DNA of 64,000 nucleotides from WTFY01 sp965205275. Lineage in GTDB: Bacteria > Pseudomonadota > Gammaproteobacteria > UBA4575. Below the pieces are notes generated by a model, which made no database searches, was not told the DNA's origin, and worked only from the letters and a program-made list of their open reading frames with translations. Position numbers and translations under genes: made by a program. Where the stretch lies: assembly GCA_965205275.1 (NCBI GenBank), contig OZ242168.1:186001-250000 (forward strand). Reading direction: 5' to 3'. Each line of letters opens with the position of its first letter. Within the stretch, counting starts at the first letter, position 1. Below are positions 27,419 to 35,855 of the stretch, in pieces.

Positions 27419-28147
27419 ATGGATGGTCATTCTTCCCCATTATTTTCATGTGAAAATTTATCACTTGATCTGGGCGGCCGGGAAATACTGAGAGAGATTA
27501 ACCTGGAAATTAATCCAGGTGAGGTTCTAGGCATCATAGGGCCAAACGGTGCCGGTAAAACCAGCCTTCTTGAAATTCTTTCGGGTCGGTATAGGCCAAA
27601 AACCGGAAATGTTTTTTATAAAGAAAAAGACATAACCGGTTTGCATTTCTATGAGCGGGTAAGAGCCGGAATTGGCAGGACCTATCAAACGCCGGTTGTA
27701 CCCGAAGACCTTACTGTGGGCGAAACATTCAAGGCCGCAAGACAAGCTTATACACCCTATCTTACGCGCTTCGACGCCGAGTATGCAGCCGACCTGGTGG
27801 ACTTTGTCGTAGATGACAGTGTGTTGAACACTCAACTCAAGACATTCAACAGACGCAAATTGCTGCTGGCAAATATTCTTATGCATAAACCGGAGCTGCT
27901 CTTGATGGATGAGCCTGCAGCCGGGTTGATCAATTCTGAAATCGATGAGATTGATGAAATCCTCAGAATGCTTTCCAAGGAAATGAATATTGCCGTCGTG
28001 ATTGTGGAGCACAGGATTGAATTGCTCGATACGATCGCGGACAGGGTAATTGTAATGGATGCAGGTGAAATTATTGCAACCGGTTCACTGAGTGAGATTA
28101 TCAACAGTCCTGAAGTCCGGGCAGCCTACTTTGAAAAAACGAATTGA
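27419..28147 (+). CDS. ABC transporter ATP-binding protein, LivG/UrtD-like
   Basis: 242 residues. Walker A GPNGAGKTS, Walker B LLLMDEPAAGL and the H-loop VIVEHRIELL are intact. The signature motif between them is not LSGGQ or LSYGQ: the equivalent segment reads LKTFNRRKLLLANILM, so the composite ATP site that uses it may be catalytically weak, as in asymmetric ABC dimers. It starts 23 bp after the binding-protein gene. Confidence 0.88.
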   Translation: MDGHSSPLFSCENLSLDLGGREILREINLEINPGEVLGIIGPNGAGKTSLLEILSGRYRPKTGNVFYKEKDITGLHFYERVRAGIGRTYQTPVVPEDLTVGETFKAARQAYTPYLTRFDAEYAADLVDFVVDDSVLNTQLKTFNRRKLLLANILMHKPELLLMDEPAAGLINSEIDEIDEILRMLSKEMNIAVVIVEHRIELLDTIADRVIVMDAGEIIATGSLSEIINSPEVRAAYFEKTN

Positions 28148-28158
28148 ATGTGTGATAA

Positions 28159-28866
28159 ATGAGCGAAATTCTGAACATTAAGGGATTGTCTGCGGGCTAT
28201 GGTCCGTTACGGGTCATTCATGATCTGGATTTGGTCATTAATTCTGGTGAGCGTGTCGGACTGGTTGGTTTGAATGGACATGGGAAAACAACCCTTTTTT
28301 ATGGTATAGCAGGTTTAACAGGCTGGCAGCGTGGCTCAATACTGTTTAACGGTGTGCAGATTGGAAGAACCCGAAGCCAGGGACCCGGGAGGTATACACA
28401 TCTTATCGTAAGGCACGGTCTTGCGATTATGCCTCAGGGAGATGAAATATTTCATGGCTTGACGGTTGAGGAACATCTTGATAGTGGCGCATTTACAAAA
28501 CAGGCATGGAAAACCCGCAAAAGAAGGAAAGAGCAGGTACTGGACTTATTTGAACCATTAAAGCCGTTACTGAAAACTCCGGTTGCCCGTCTGTCAGGGG
28601 GGGAGCGGAGAATGGTTTCAATTGGCCGGGGATTAATGATCGATGCAAAACTTTATCTTGCAGATGAACCGTCATTGGGCCTGGCGCCCAAGATTGGTAT
28701 CGGCGTGATGGAGGCCCTTTTGAAAATCGAGTTGAGTAATTCAGCAATGATTATTGCAGAACAAAATGTTGCGTTACTGGAGGGAAGAGTTGATCGCGTA
28801 ATTGGCATGCACGCTGGAAAATTGAAAGGCGAGGCATCTTCTGCATTAGCCATGCAACTAAAGTAA
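28159..28866 (+). CDS. ABC transporter ATP-binding protein, LivF/UrtE-like
   Basis: 235 residues. Walker A GLNGHGKTT, canonical signature RLSGGERRMVSIGRGLM and Walker B LYLADEPSLGLAP. It would pair with the preceding ATPase, supplying the good signature motif for the shared sites. It lies 11 bp after its partner, in the same operon. Confidence 0.9.
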   Translation: MSEILNIKGLSAGYGPLRVIHDLDLVINSGERVGLVGLNGHGKTTLFYGIAGLTGWQRGSILFNGVQIGRTRSQGPGRYTHLIVRHGLAIMPQGDEIFHGLTVEEHLDSGAFTKQAWKTRKRRKEQVLDLFEPLKPLLKTPVARLSGGERRMVSIGRGLMIDAKLYLADEPSLGLAPKIGIGVMEALLKIELSNSAMIIAEQNVALLEGRVDRVIGMHAGKLKGEASSALAMQLK

Positions 28867-28882
28867 TCAGGATGATTTAGTT

Positions 28883-29764
28883 TTGGATATAGGTTTCATA
28901 CTCATACACGCACTCATTGTGGCCTGTATCTATGGATTGATTGCGGTGGCTGTTTCCATTACATGGTCAAGTCTGGGATTGCTTAATCTCGGTTACGGGT
29001 TTGTTTTCTCTTTTGCGGGATATGGCGCCTATCTTCTGTCGCGCATGCTTTCCGATCATCCTGTGCTTGTGCTTGGTGCAGGTGTAATTACCGGTGCGAT
29101 AGGCGGGATTATTATTTGTTTATTGGTATTTATTCCGCTTCACGACAAGCCCAATTTCACCGTACGAGGCATGATCGGCACACTTGCGATCAGCTTGATC
29201 GGTTCGCAATGTTTGCTCTGGTACTTCGGGCCCAAGAACAAAGCGCTTCCTGAAGTATTCGGGTACTGGAAAGTCTCTATCGGCGATACTGTCTTGACGT
29301 CCGACAAGATTGGAATTGTGGTTTGTTCAATCCTGATGCTGATATTCGTTGTGCGTTTTATGAGATCAAGCCGGCGCGGTTTGGAGATCAGGGCCATGAT
29401 GATGAACCCTCATGCCGCATCAATCGTGGGTATCGGTATTCGAAGAACCGGTTTTTACGTCATGGCCATTACCGGTGCGATGGCCGGGCTTTCATCAGTA
29501 CTTCTTTCGCAAACGTACTATATCGCACCTTTCAGTGGCATTACCCCTTTGATAAAGGGAGTGAGCATTGCTTTATGCGGGGGGCTTGGAAGTGTTCAGG
29601 GCGCAGTGATTGCAGCCATTATTCTGGGCATTACTGAAGCGCTGACGTCAAGATTGTTAGGCGGACAGTATGTCTTGATCACCCAGTTTCTGGTGATCAT
29701 AACGATACTGATTATAAGGCCAAGAGGCATTGCGGGTATTCTGGACAAAGCGCGTGAACAATGA
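28883..29764 (+). CDS. ABC transporter permease, LivH/UrtB-like
   Basis: 293 residues from a TTG start; the only nearby ATG is followed at once by a stop. About eight hydrophobic segments; the family motif region ISLIGSQCLLWYFGP and the cytoplasmic coupling region near SSRRGLEIRAMMMNPHAAS are present. Its stop overlaps the ATG of the next permease by four bases (ATGA), so the two permeases are translationally coupled. Confidence 0.9.
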   Translation: MDIGFILIHALIVACIYGLIAVAVSITWSSLGLLNLGYGFVFSFAGYGAYLLSRMLSDHPVLVLGAGVITGAIGGIIICLLVFIPLHDKPNFTVRGMIGTLAISLIGSQCLLWYFGPKNKALPEVFGYWKVSIGDTVLTSDKIGIVVCSILMLIFVVRFMRSSRRGLEIRAMMMNPHAASIVGIGIRRTGFYVMAITGAMAGLSSVLLSQTYYIAPFSGITPLIKGVSIALCGGLGSVQGAVIAAIILGITEALTSRLLGGQYVLITQFLVIITILIIRPRGIAGILDKAREQ

Positions 29765-31413
29765 GTACTCAGAATAGAAAATACACTTGGAAAAACCCTC
29801 TGGCAGTCTGGGGTGCAAAGGGCGGAAACTACGAAGTTCCAACGATCAGGGTGGATGATCCCCGATCAGAATGGGAACAGAACACTGCTTATAAAGTTCC
29901 ACTTTATAAAGTCGGAAGGTTTAAATATATATACAAGTGGGCCAATCATGGGGGCCGGCTTTGGAAAAGATTGAGATGGTGGCCAACACGAAGGACAGTG
30001 TTACTGATTCGTGGGTATTACAACAAAAAATCACTGAAAGCTCAAAAACTGATTGTAGATAAAAGACCCATTTACTGGGTAATGTTTCTTTCGGCTTTGG
30101 CGGTTGCGCCATTTTTTTTCCCATCCAGTATGCAGAACACACTTCTGACGGCGGGTGCAGTTTTTGGAATATACGCCGCGATCAATGTTTGCTGGACCCT
30201 GGTCATAGGCACCGCAAGTATTTTTTCACTTGCCACCTATGCAGTAGTGGGAGTGGCTGCATTTTGCACCTCATGGTTATCCATCAATCTGGGTTACCCG
30301 TGGTGGTCGTTGCCGCTTATTGGTATGGCGATAGGTTTTATTTTTGGAGGAATCATCGCATTGCCCGCCATGCGTCTGGATGGTTTTTATTATGCATTGC
30401 TGACACTGGGGTTGAATGAACTTTGCAGGGTATATGTGGTGACGTCCAAGGAATTTGGTTCTGCATCGGGCGGCTTGTACGGTGCCTCAACGTATATCAA
30501 TTCTGACTGGTTACCGTTAACACAGTCATTCGTCTCATATTATGGCGGTTTTGCCTTACTGGTTGCTGCGCTTTTCCTGTTCAGGTTTGTCGATGGCAAA
30601 CGTCTTGGCAGATTGCTGAAGATGGCGCCTGAAAAAAGAGAAGCTTTTGCCGAGGCAACGGGGGTTGATTACAAGAGGGCAAGGATAACGGTATTCCTGA
30701 TCTCTTCGGTGGCACTTGGATTTATCGGTGGATTTTATACGGCCCACTACCGGGGTGTTGCCTTTTCAATATTCAGTTTTGATACCGTGCTTCTGGGGCT
30801 GGCCATGCTCACAATCGGAGGAATTGGCAGGGCTGAAGGGGCGGTTGTCGGAACCTTGATTGTTGTTTTCCTGGACAAGGTCTTGATTACCCTGGGTCCG
30901 ATACGTCACGTCATGATCGGATTGCTCATGCTGGTGGTTGTTCTTTTTTTGAACAAGGGGCTTTTCGGCATGAAAAAACAATTTCGTGCCTGGAGAGACA
31001 AAAAGAAAGGCGAGTGGAGGTCAGGTCGCACTGAAAAAGGTGGTGAGGTGTTACCGGAAGAGGCTACGGAGATTGATGATAAGGATGTCTTGTATCACAG
31101 ACGCTTCGACAAGATGCAACGGGATTATCTGAAAACGCTCGTTTGTGATGAAGTCATTGACGAACATAAAAATAAACCCCTGGGCCAGCACAGCGAAGCA
31201 CTTGAAAGGCTGTTGCTTTATTTTCGCCGCGTCCCCCAGGTGGATAAATATGCAATTAAACGGAATTCACAATCAAATGTTTTCAAGATAGTTGCTTTTT
31301 CCGGGTACAGAGGCACCTCGCCGCGATTGGTGGAAGATAAAGAATACAAAACAATAGAAGCAGCATACCACGGAGTATTTTTAAGGCGTATCTATGATTT
31401 GCTTGAATCATGA
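29761..31413 (+). CDS. LivM/UrtC-like permease fused to a dimethylformamidase small-subunit domain
   Basis: 550 residues, against 300-420 for usual LivM proteins. Residues 1-105 are a basic cytoplasmic extension without hydrophobic segments. Residues 106-405 form the permease domain (GIYAAINVCWTLVIGTASIF, LPAMRLDGFYYALLTLGLNE, VLLGLAMLTIGGIGRAEGAV). A charged linker follows, then residues 437-550 match the separate 119-residue protein encoded next: by hand alignment 73 of 112 positions are identical. That domain ends YHGVFLRRI, as in the small subunit of N,N-dimethylformamidase. The fusion would place an enzyme-subunit-like domain at the cytoplasmic mouth of the importer. Confidence 0.85.
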   Translation: MSTQNRKYTWKNPLAVWGAKGGNYEVPTIRVDDPRSEWEQNTAYKVPLYKVGRFKYIYKWANHGGRLWKRLRWWPTRRTVLLIRGYYNKKSLKAQKLIVDKRPIYWVMFLSALAVAPFFFPSSMQNTLLTAGAVFGIYAAINVCWTLVIGTASIFSLATYAVVGVAAFCTSWLSINLGYPWWSLPLIGMAIGFIFGGIIALPAMRLDGFYYALLTLGLNELCRVYVVTSKEFGSASGGLYGASTYINSDWLPLTQSFVSYYGGFALLVAALFLFRFVDGKRLGRLLKMAPEKREAFAEATGVDYKRARITVFLISSVALGFIGGFYTAHYRGVAFSIFSFDTVLLGLAMLTIGGIGRAEGAVVGTLIVVFLDKVLITLGPIRHVMIGLLMLVVVLFLNKGLFGMKKQFRAWRDKKKGEWRSGRTEKGGEVLPEEATEIDDKDVLYHRRFDKMQRDYLKTLVCDEVIDEHKNKPLGQHSEALERLLLYFRRVPQVDKYAIKRNSQSNVFKIVAFSGYRGTSPRLVEDKEYKTIEAAYHGVFLRRIYDLLES

Positions 31414-31438
31414 AAATTTGTTTTGAACAGATAAGAAC

Positions 31439-31798
31439 ATGAAAACTGAAACAGAAGCAGACGATAAAGACATCGTTTACCGTCAGTACTATGACAAGAT
31501 GCAAGGCGACTATCTCAGGACGCTGATTTGTGACGAAGTGATCGAGGAACATAAAAACAATCCTCTGGGTCAACATAGCGAGCCTCTGTCAAGACTGCTT
31601 CATTTTTTCAGCAGTGCTCCACAGAAAGGCAAATATGCACTCAAGCGTGATGAGCCAACCCAGACATTTAAAATCATTGCATTCTCAGGCCTGAGGGGTG
31701 AGCCTCCCTGGTTGGTTGAAGATAAGGTATATGAGACCCTGGAAGAGGCGTATCACGGAGTCTTTTTAAGACGGATCAATGACTTAATGAAATCCTGA
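31439..31798 (+). CDS. N,N-dimethylformamidase small (alpha) subunit homologue
   Basis: 119 residues (known DMFase small subunits are about 130). Family-like features: an N-terminal acidic start, EEHKNNPLGQHSEPLSRLL, KYALKRDE and the C-terminal AYHGVFLRRINDL. It lies 33 bp before the large-subunit gene, as in known dmfA1-dmfA2 pairs. It is a close paralogue of the C-terminal domain of the preceding permease, pointing to a tandem duplication. In DMFase this subunit forms an alpha2-beta2 complex with the large subunit. Assignment rests on remembered family features and position. Confidence 0.75.
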   Translation: MKTETEADDKDIVYRQYYDKMQGDYLRTLICDEVIEEHKNNPLGQHSEPLSRLLHFFSSAPQKGKYALKRDEPTQTFKIIAFSGLRGEPPWLVEDKVYETLEEAYHGVFLRRINDLMKS

Positions 31799-31831
31799 CA
31801 GACGGGAAAACAAGGATTACGGAACAATACT

Positions 31832-34153
31832 ATGGCAGAGATCAAAATATTTGGGTATGCAAATAAAATATCTGTGAAACAAGGTGAAGACATTGATTTT
31901 CATGTCAATGCAGATGGCACCGATACTGCGAGTGCCCAACTTGTACGTCTTGTTCACGGCGACCAGCATGTTGACGGTCCCGGTTTTGTTGAAGAAGAAA
32001 TCGAGTGCTCATTGAATGGTGAGTGGACAGTCAAAAAACAGTTCACCCAACTCGGTTCCTATCTGGTGGTTGATGATCCTGATCAACACCTGGATGTGGA
32101 CGGGAGCTTTACGATTTTTTGCTTTATCTGGCCAACCATACCCAAAAAAGGGTTGCGCCAAACCTTGCTGGGAAAGTGGGATGCACGAACCAACGAAGGC
32201 TATGGGCTGGGTATTGGTCCTCAAGGGCATCTTGAGTTCTGGGTCGGTGATGGCAAGGAAATTGATTACCTTGTTTCTGAATTACCGTTAATAGAAAGAG
32301 TCTGGTACTTCGTTGGCGCAAGCTTTGATCACAAGAACAAGACTGCGACTCTTTACCAGGAAGGGGTGTTGAATCGATATAATTCGCTGATCGGGAAAGT
32401 CGTGCCTTATGACTTCCGCTCACACATGCAGGCAAGTTTCAGATTCAAACAAAAAAACAGGGAAGATGTTCCGTTTATGATAGCCGGGGCACTGGATTTC
32501 CATGAGCTGAGGGGAAATTTTATCAATGACATGTATTTTGGGAAAATTGATCGCCCTGGAATCTGCAATCGACCTCTTTCGCAAGAGGAACTGGACAAGG
32601 TCTGTTCGGGTGGACTGCCTCCTCAGGATTCAGTCCTGGCATATTGGGATACCACCCAGGGTTATACAGAAAACGGTATTGGAAATACGGTGGTGGATAC
32701 GGGTCCACATCAGTTACATGCAACCGGTGTCAATCATCCCATACGTTCCTTGACCGGATGGAACTGGTCTGGAAAAAATGATTGTTACAGGCTGGCGCCA
32801 CAAGAATATGGCGGTATAGAATTTCACCCTGAATCCATCACGGACTGTAATTGGGAAGTCACCCAGTCCATGCAGGTTCCGGCAGACCTGAAAAGTGGAG
32901 TGTATGCGTTTCGTCTGACAGCGGGCAGCGGGAAAGGGTTGGGGGAAGAATATGTAGTCTTTTTTGTAAGACCGGCAAAACCCACGGCAAAACTTTGCTT
33001 TCTGGTCCCTACTGCCAGTTATCTCGCCTATGCAAATGAGAAATTGAGTTTTGATGCCCAGATTATTCAGCCTATGACAGGCCAGCCACCTGTTATCACC
33101 GATGTCGATATTGAAATTTATAAAAATCGTGAATTCGGGTTGTCCACGTATGACAGTTACGAAGATGGTGCTGGCGTATCCTTCAGTTCGTACAAAAGGC
33201 CTGTCGTCAACATGCGACCGAAATATCGCATCTCAAGTATGAACATTCCATGGCAATTCCCCGCTGATCTTTCCATCATTGGCTGGCTGGAAGCGTGTAA
33301 CTATGAGTACGATGTCATTACGGATGAAGATTTGCACCGGGAAGGATTAAGCGCACTGGAGCCCTACAATTGTGTGGTGACCGGTACGCACCCTGAGTAT
33401 GTATCAGAACGCATGCTGGATGCCCAGGAAGATTTTGTTGCCCAGGGCGGACGGCTCGTTTACATGGGCGGCAACGGGTATTACTGGTGTGTGGGTTTTT
33501 ATGAAGATGAACCCTGGTGCATGGAAGTCAGAAAACTGGACTCAGGAATGCGGGCATGGGCGGCTAAAGCCGGAGAACACTATCTGCAAACCACGGGAGA
33601 GAAAAGCGGATTATGGAGAAACAGAGGGCGGGCACCACAAAAGCTGACAGGTGTCGGCTTTATCGCAGAGGGATTTGAGACTTGTGCACCGTTTCGAAAA
33701 ATGCCGGATAGCTACCACCGGACGGCATCATGGATCACTGCAGGAATTGACAGTGAAATCTTCGGAGAGGAAGGGCTTGCCTATGGCGGTGCGGCTGGAG
33801 TCGAGCTGGACCGTTACGACCTTTCTTTAGGGACGCCTCCGCATACCAAAATTATCGCATCATCAGGCGGGCATAGTGACAACTATGTGGTAGTAACCGA
33901 GGAACTCCTGTATGCCTATGCAGGCCTGGTCGGGAGCCTGGACTATCGCGTGCGTGCAGATATCACTTATTTTACGGCGCCAAATGACGGGGCCATCTTC
34001 AGTACGGGATCCATCGCGTTTGGTTCTGCGTTACCGGCCAATAATTACACAAACGGCGCTTCCCGATTGCTGAAAAATGTTGTAGACAATTTCATCAAGG
34101 ATGGAAAGCTTCCCGGAGGAAGCTGGACGCTTGAAGAAAAACAGTGGAGGTAG
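31832..34153 (+). CDS. N,N-dimethylformamidase large (beta) subunit homologue, iron amidohydrolase
   Basis: 773 residues (DMFase large subunits about 760). N-terminal beta region (1-80), a LamG/concanavalin-like domain (about 85-260) and the C-terminal catalytic domain (about 380-770). Known Paracoccus DMFase binds Fe(III) through two tyrosines and one glutamate (recalled as Tyr399, Tyr440, Glu521, with His519 nearby). Here Tyr397/Tyr400 lie in TASYLAYAN, Tyr440 in STYDSYEDG, and His520/Glu522 in TGTHPEY, at almost the same positions. DMFase splits N,N-dimethylformamide to dimethylamine and formate; the true substrate here could be another small amide. No signal peptide, so cytoplasmic. Confidence 0.85.
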   Translation: MAEIKIFGYANKISVKQGEDIDFHVNADGTDTASAQLVRLVHGDQHVDGPGFVEEEIECSLNGEWTVKKQFTQLGSYLVVDDPDQHLDVDGSFTIFCFIWPTIPKKGLRQTLLGKWDARTNEGYGLGIGPQGHLEFWVGDGKEIDYLVSELPLIERVWYFVGASFDHKNKTATLYQEGVLNRYNSLIGKVVPYDFRSHMQASFRFKQKNREDVPFMIAGALDFHELRGNFINDMYFGKIDRPGICNRPLSQEELDKVCSGGLPPQDSVLAYWDTTQGYTENGIGNTVVDTGPHQLHATGVNHPIRSLTGWNWSGKNDCYRLAPQEYGGIEFHPESITDCNWEVTQSMQVPADLKSGVYAFRLTAGSGKGLGEEYVVFFVRPAKPTAKLCFLVPTASYLAYANEKLSFDAQIIQPMTGQPPVITDVDIEIYKNREFGLSTYDSYEDGAGVSFSSYKRPVVNMRPKYRISSMNIPWQFPADLSIIGWLEACNYEYDVITDEDLHREGLSALEPYNCVVTGTHPEYVSERMLDAQEDFVAQGGRLVYMGGNGYYWCVGFYEDEPWCMEVRKLDSGMRAWAAKAGEHYLQTTGEKSGLWRNRGRAPQKLTGVGFIAEGFETCAPFRKMPDSYHRTASWITAGIDSEIFGEEGLAYGGAAGVELDRYDLSLGTPPHTKIIASSGGHSDNYVVVTEELLYAYAGLVGSLDYRVRADITYFTAPNDGAIFSTGSIAFGSALPANNYTNGASRLLKNVVDNFIKDGKLPGGSWTLEEKQWR

Positions 34154-34295
34154 AATTTATCCATTTGGAATGCATGGATGGGCTGATTGAATGGCTGTCA
34201 GATTCGGCGGGTCAAACGTCCCGCCTGTACCCAAGCCTTGCATGCGCCGGCTTTGGTTTCCAATGTCAGGCCTGATGGGAAATCAGGGTCATTGT

Positions 34296-34967
34296 CTAGG
34301 CTTCAGAGGAATAGTTAATGATGGCTAAAAATTCAATAGGCACTTCAATAAGACTCTCAGGCCCGTGTGGCACTTCACCCAAAAACATCAAGGAATCTCC
34401 TGGCTGTAAAATATAGGTATCACGACCGTGTCGATATTTTATTTTACCTTTGAGCATGTATATGAATTCTGTACCCTGGTGCTGAAAGCTTGGGAAAACC
34501 TCGCTTGCATCATCCATGGTAATTAAAAATGGTTCGAATGATTTAGCCGGCCCTTGTTCATAAGCCAGTAACTGGTAGGCATGTCCTTTTTTGGTTCCTC
34601 TTCGAATGACCTGCATGCCCTTATCTTTTTTTACGTGCTGGGCACTTCCCTTGGGCACGTCATAGTCTCTGAAAAATAAGGACATGGGCATGCCCAGCGC
34701 CACCGCCAGTTTTTCCAATGTATCCAGGCTTGCTGAAACGTCGCCACGCTCAATACGACTGAGCATTCCAGCGCTGATGCCAGCCAATTCAGCCACTTCG
34801 TGGATGGTTAAGTAATCAGCGTTGCGCTGCTTGCGAATCACATTACCGATGTGATACTCAATGGTGAAAGCTTCAGTGTCTCTGGAATGTATGGCGGCCC
34901 TGGTTTTTTTTGTACGGGATAGGCTTGAATGTGCGCTTGGTTTCCTTTTGGTAGGTTGTTTTGGCAT
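34296..34967 (-). CDS. XRE-family transcriptional regulator with C-terminal cupin
   Basis: 223 residues. A basic N-terminal tail (1-30), a helix-turn-helix (about 40-95: TIHEVAELAGISAGMLSRIERG) and a cupin sensor domain (about 145-220: FQHQGTEFIYMLKGKIKYRHG). This class (PuuR/HipB-cupin type) usually controls neighbouring catabolic or transport genes in response to a small ligand. It converges on the end of the amidase cassette and is its most likely regulator. Confidence 0.88.
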   Translation of the reverse strand: MPKQPTKRKPSAHSSLSRTKKTRAAIHSRDTEAFTIEYHIGNVIRKQRNADYLTIHEVAELAGISAGMLSRIERGDVSASLDTLEKLAVALGMPMSLFFRDYDVPKGSAQHVKKDKGMQVIRRGTKKGHAYQLLAYEQGPAKSFEPFLITMDDASEVFPSFQHQGTEFIYMLKGKIKYRHGRDTYILQPGDSLMFLGEVPHGPESLIEVPIEFLAIINYSSEA

Positions 34968-35057
34968 GAGCTGAAACCTGGGTTAATCGCCGGTGACAAA
35001 TGTGAAGCCTGAGGAAGGGCCAGTTGTTTTCCCCATTGTAACGATATTTTGAAATCC

Positions 35058-35079
35058 TGCATATGATGGAAAATATGCA
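35058..35079. promoter_or_regulatory. Inverted repeat upstream of the XRE-cupin regulator
   Basis: Perfect 7-bp arms TGCATAT and ATATGCA separated by 8 bp, about 90 bp upstream of the regulator start. Size and position suit an operator for autoregulation. The rest of the 358-bp stretch between the regulator and the GNAT gene holds no gene that I can see. Confidence 0.4.
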
Positions 35080-35325
35080 ATGACCTGAAGTCCGTTCCTA
35101 TTGAATGGTGTATTTTGTGGGTTTTTATCAGGGTGCAGGTACAAATTCCTGTTTAGACGGAATTCTCAAAGGTAAGTACTTTTTAAGTGCTTGAGTATGG
35201 AAAGAGGATATGGGCTTGTCTTAAACTAGGCTGTCTGATGTGAGCAGCCCCCTACTTTGTCAGGAAGGCAAAAGGTACGGAATGAACGCATCTTGTATTT
35301 CAACTCAATGGGCACCTGAAATCCA

Positions 35326-35769
35326 ATGCAAATTGACATAGCAGAAATTGAAGATATCCCTCAACTGTGCAGGCTGCTTGAGGTGCTGTTTTCCCAGGAA
35401 GCTGAATTTAAACCTGATTATGAAATCCAGAGCGAGGGTTTAAGGAAAATTATTTCCTGCCCGGCAGTCGGTGACATAATACTGGCGCGTGAAGCAAATA
35501 AGGTTATGGGCATGGCCAATCTTTTGTACACGGTCTCAACTGCACTCGGGGGGCCGGTTGCGATACTTGAAGATATGGTGGTATCACCGCAGGCCCGTGG
35601 ATCGGGTGTAGGCTCGGAACTGATCCGTTATTGTGTGGAAATCGCCAAACAAAAAGGCTGCAAGCGCATTACACTGCTTACCGATCATGACAATGACGGG
35701 GCGCATAGATTTTATCAGCGACATGGCTTTGTTCGCTCCTCGATGGTTACTTTTCGAAAACCTGTTTGA
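35326..35769 (+). CDS. GNAT-family N-acetyltransferase
   Basis: 147 residues. Acetyl-CoA binding motif A reads VVSPQARGSGVGSELIRYC (about 85-105), followed by the C-terminal ALIGNED strand region HDNDGAHRFYQRHGFVRS. The substrate cannot be inferred. It stands alone, 86 bp before the SRAP gene on the same strand. Confidence 0.88.
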   Translation: MQIDIAEIEDIPQLCRLLEVLFSQEAEFKPDYEIQSEGLRKIISCPAVGDIILAREANKVMGMANLLYTVSTALGGPVAILEDMVVSPQARGSGVGSELIRYCVEIAKQKGCKRITLLTDHDNDGAHRFYQRHGFVRSSMVTFRKPV

Positions 35770-35855
35770 AAGACCGGTACACTTCAGCCACGTGGGTAAC
35801 TTTTCAGAAACCTTGCAGGATCGTTAGCCGGCAATAACCTATCGGAACCCAGGAA

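Noticed and set aside
34206..34225. GGCGGG/CCCGCC hairpin after the amidase gene as a terminator
   Set aside because: The stem is only six pairs and no T run follows on either strand.
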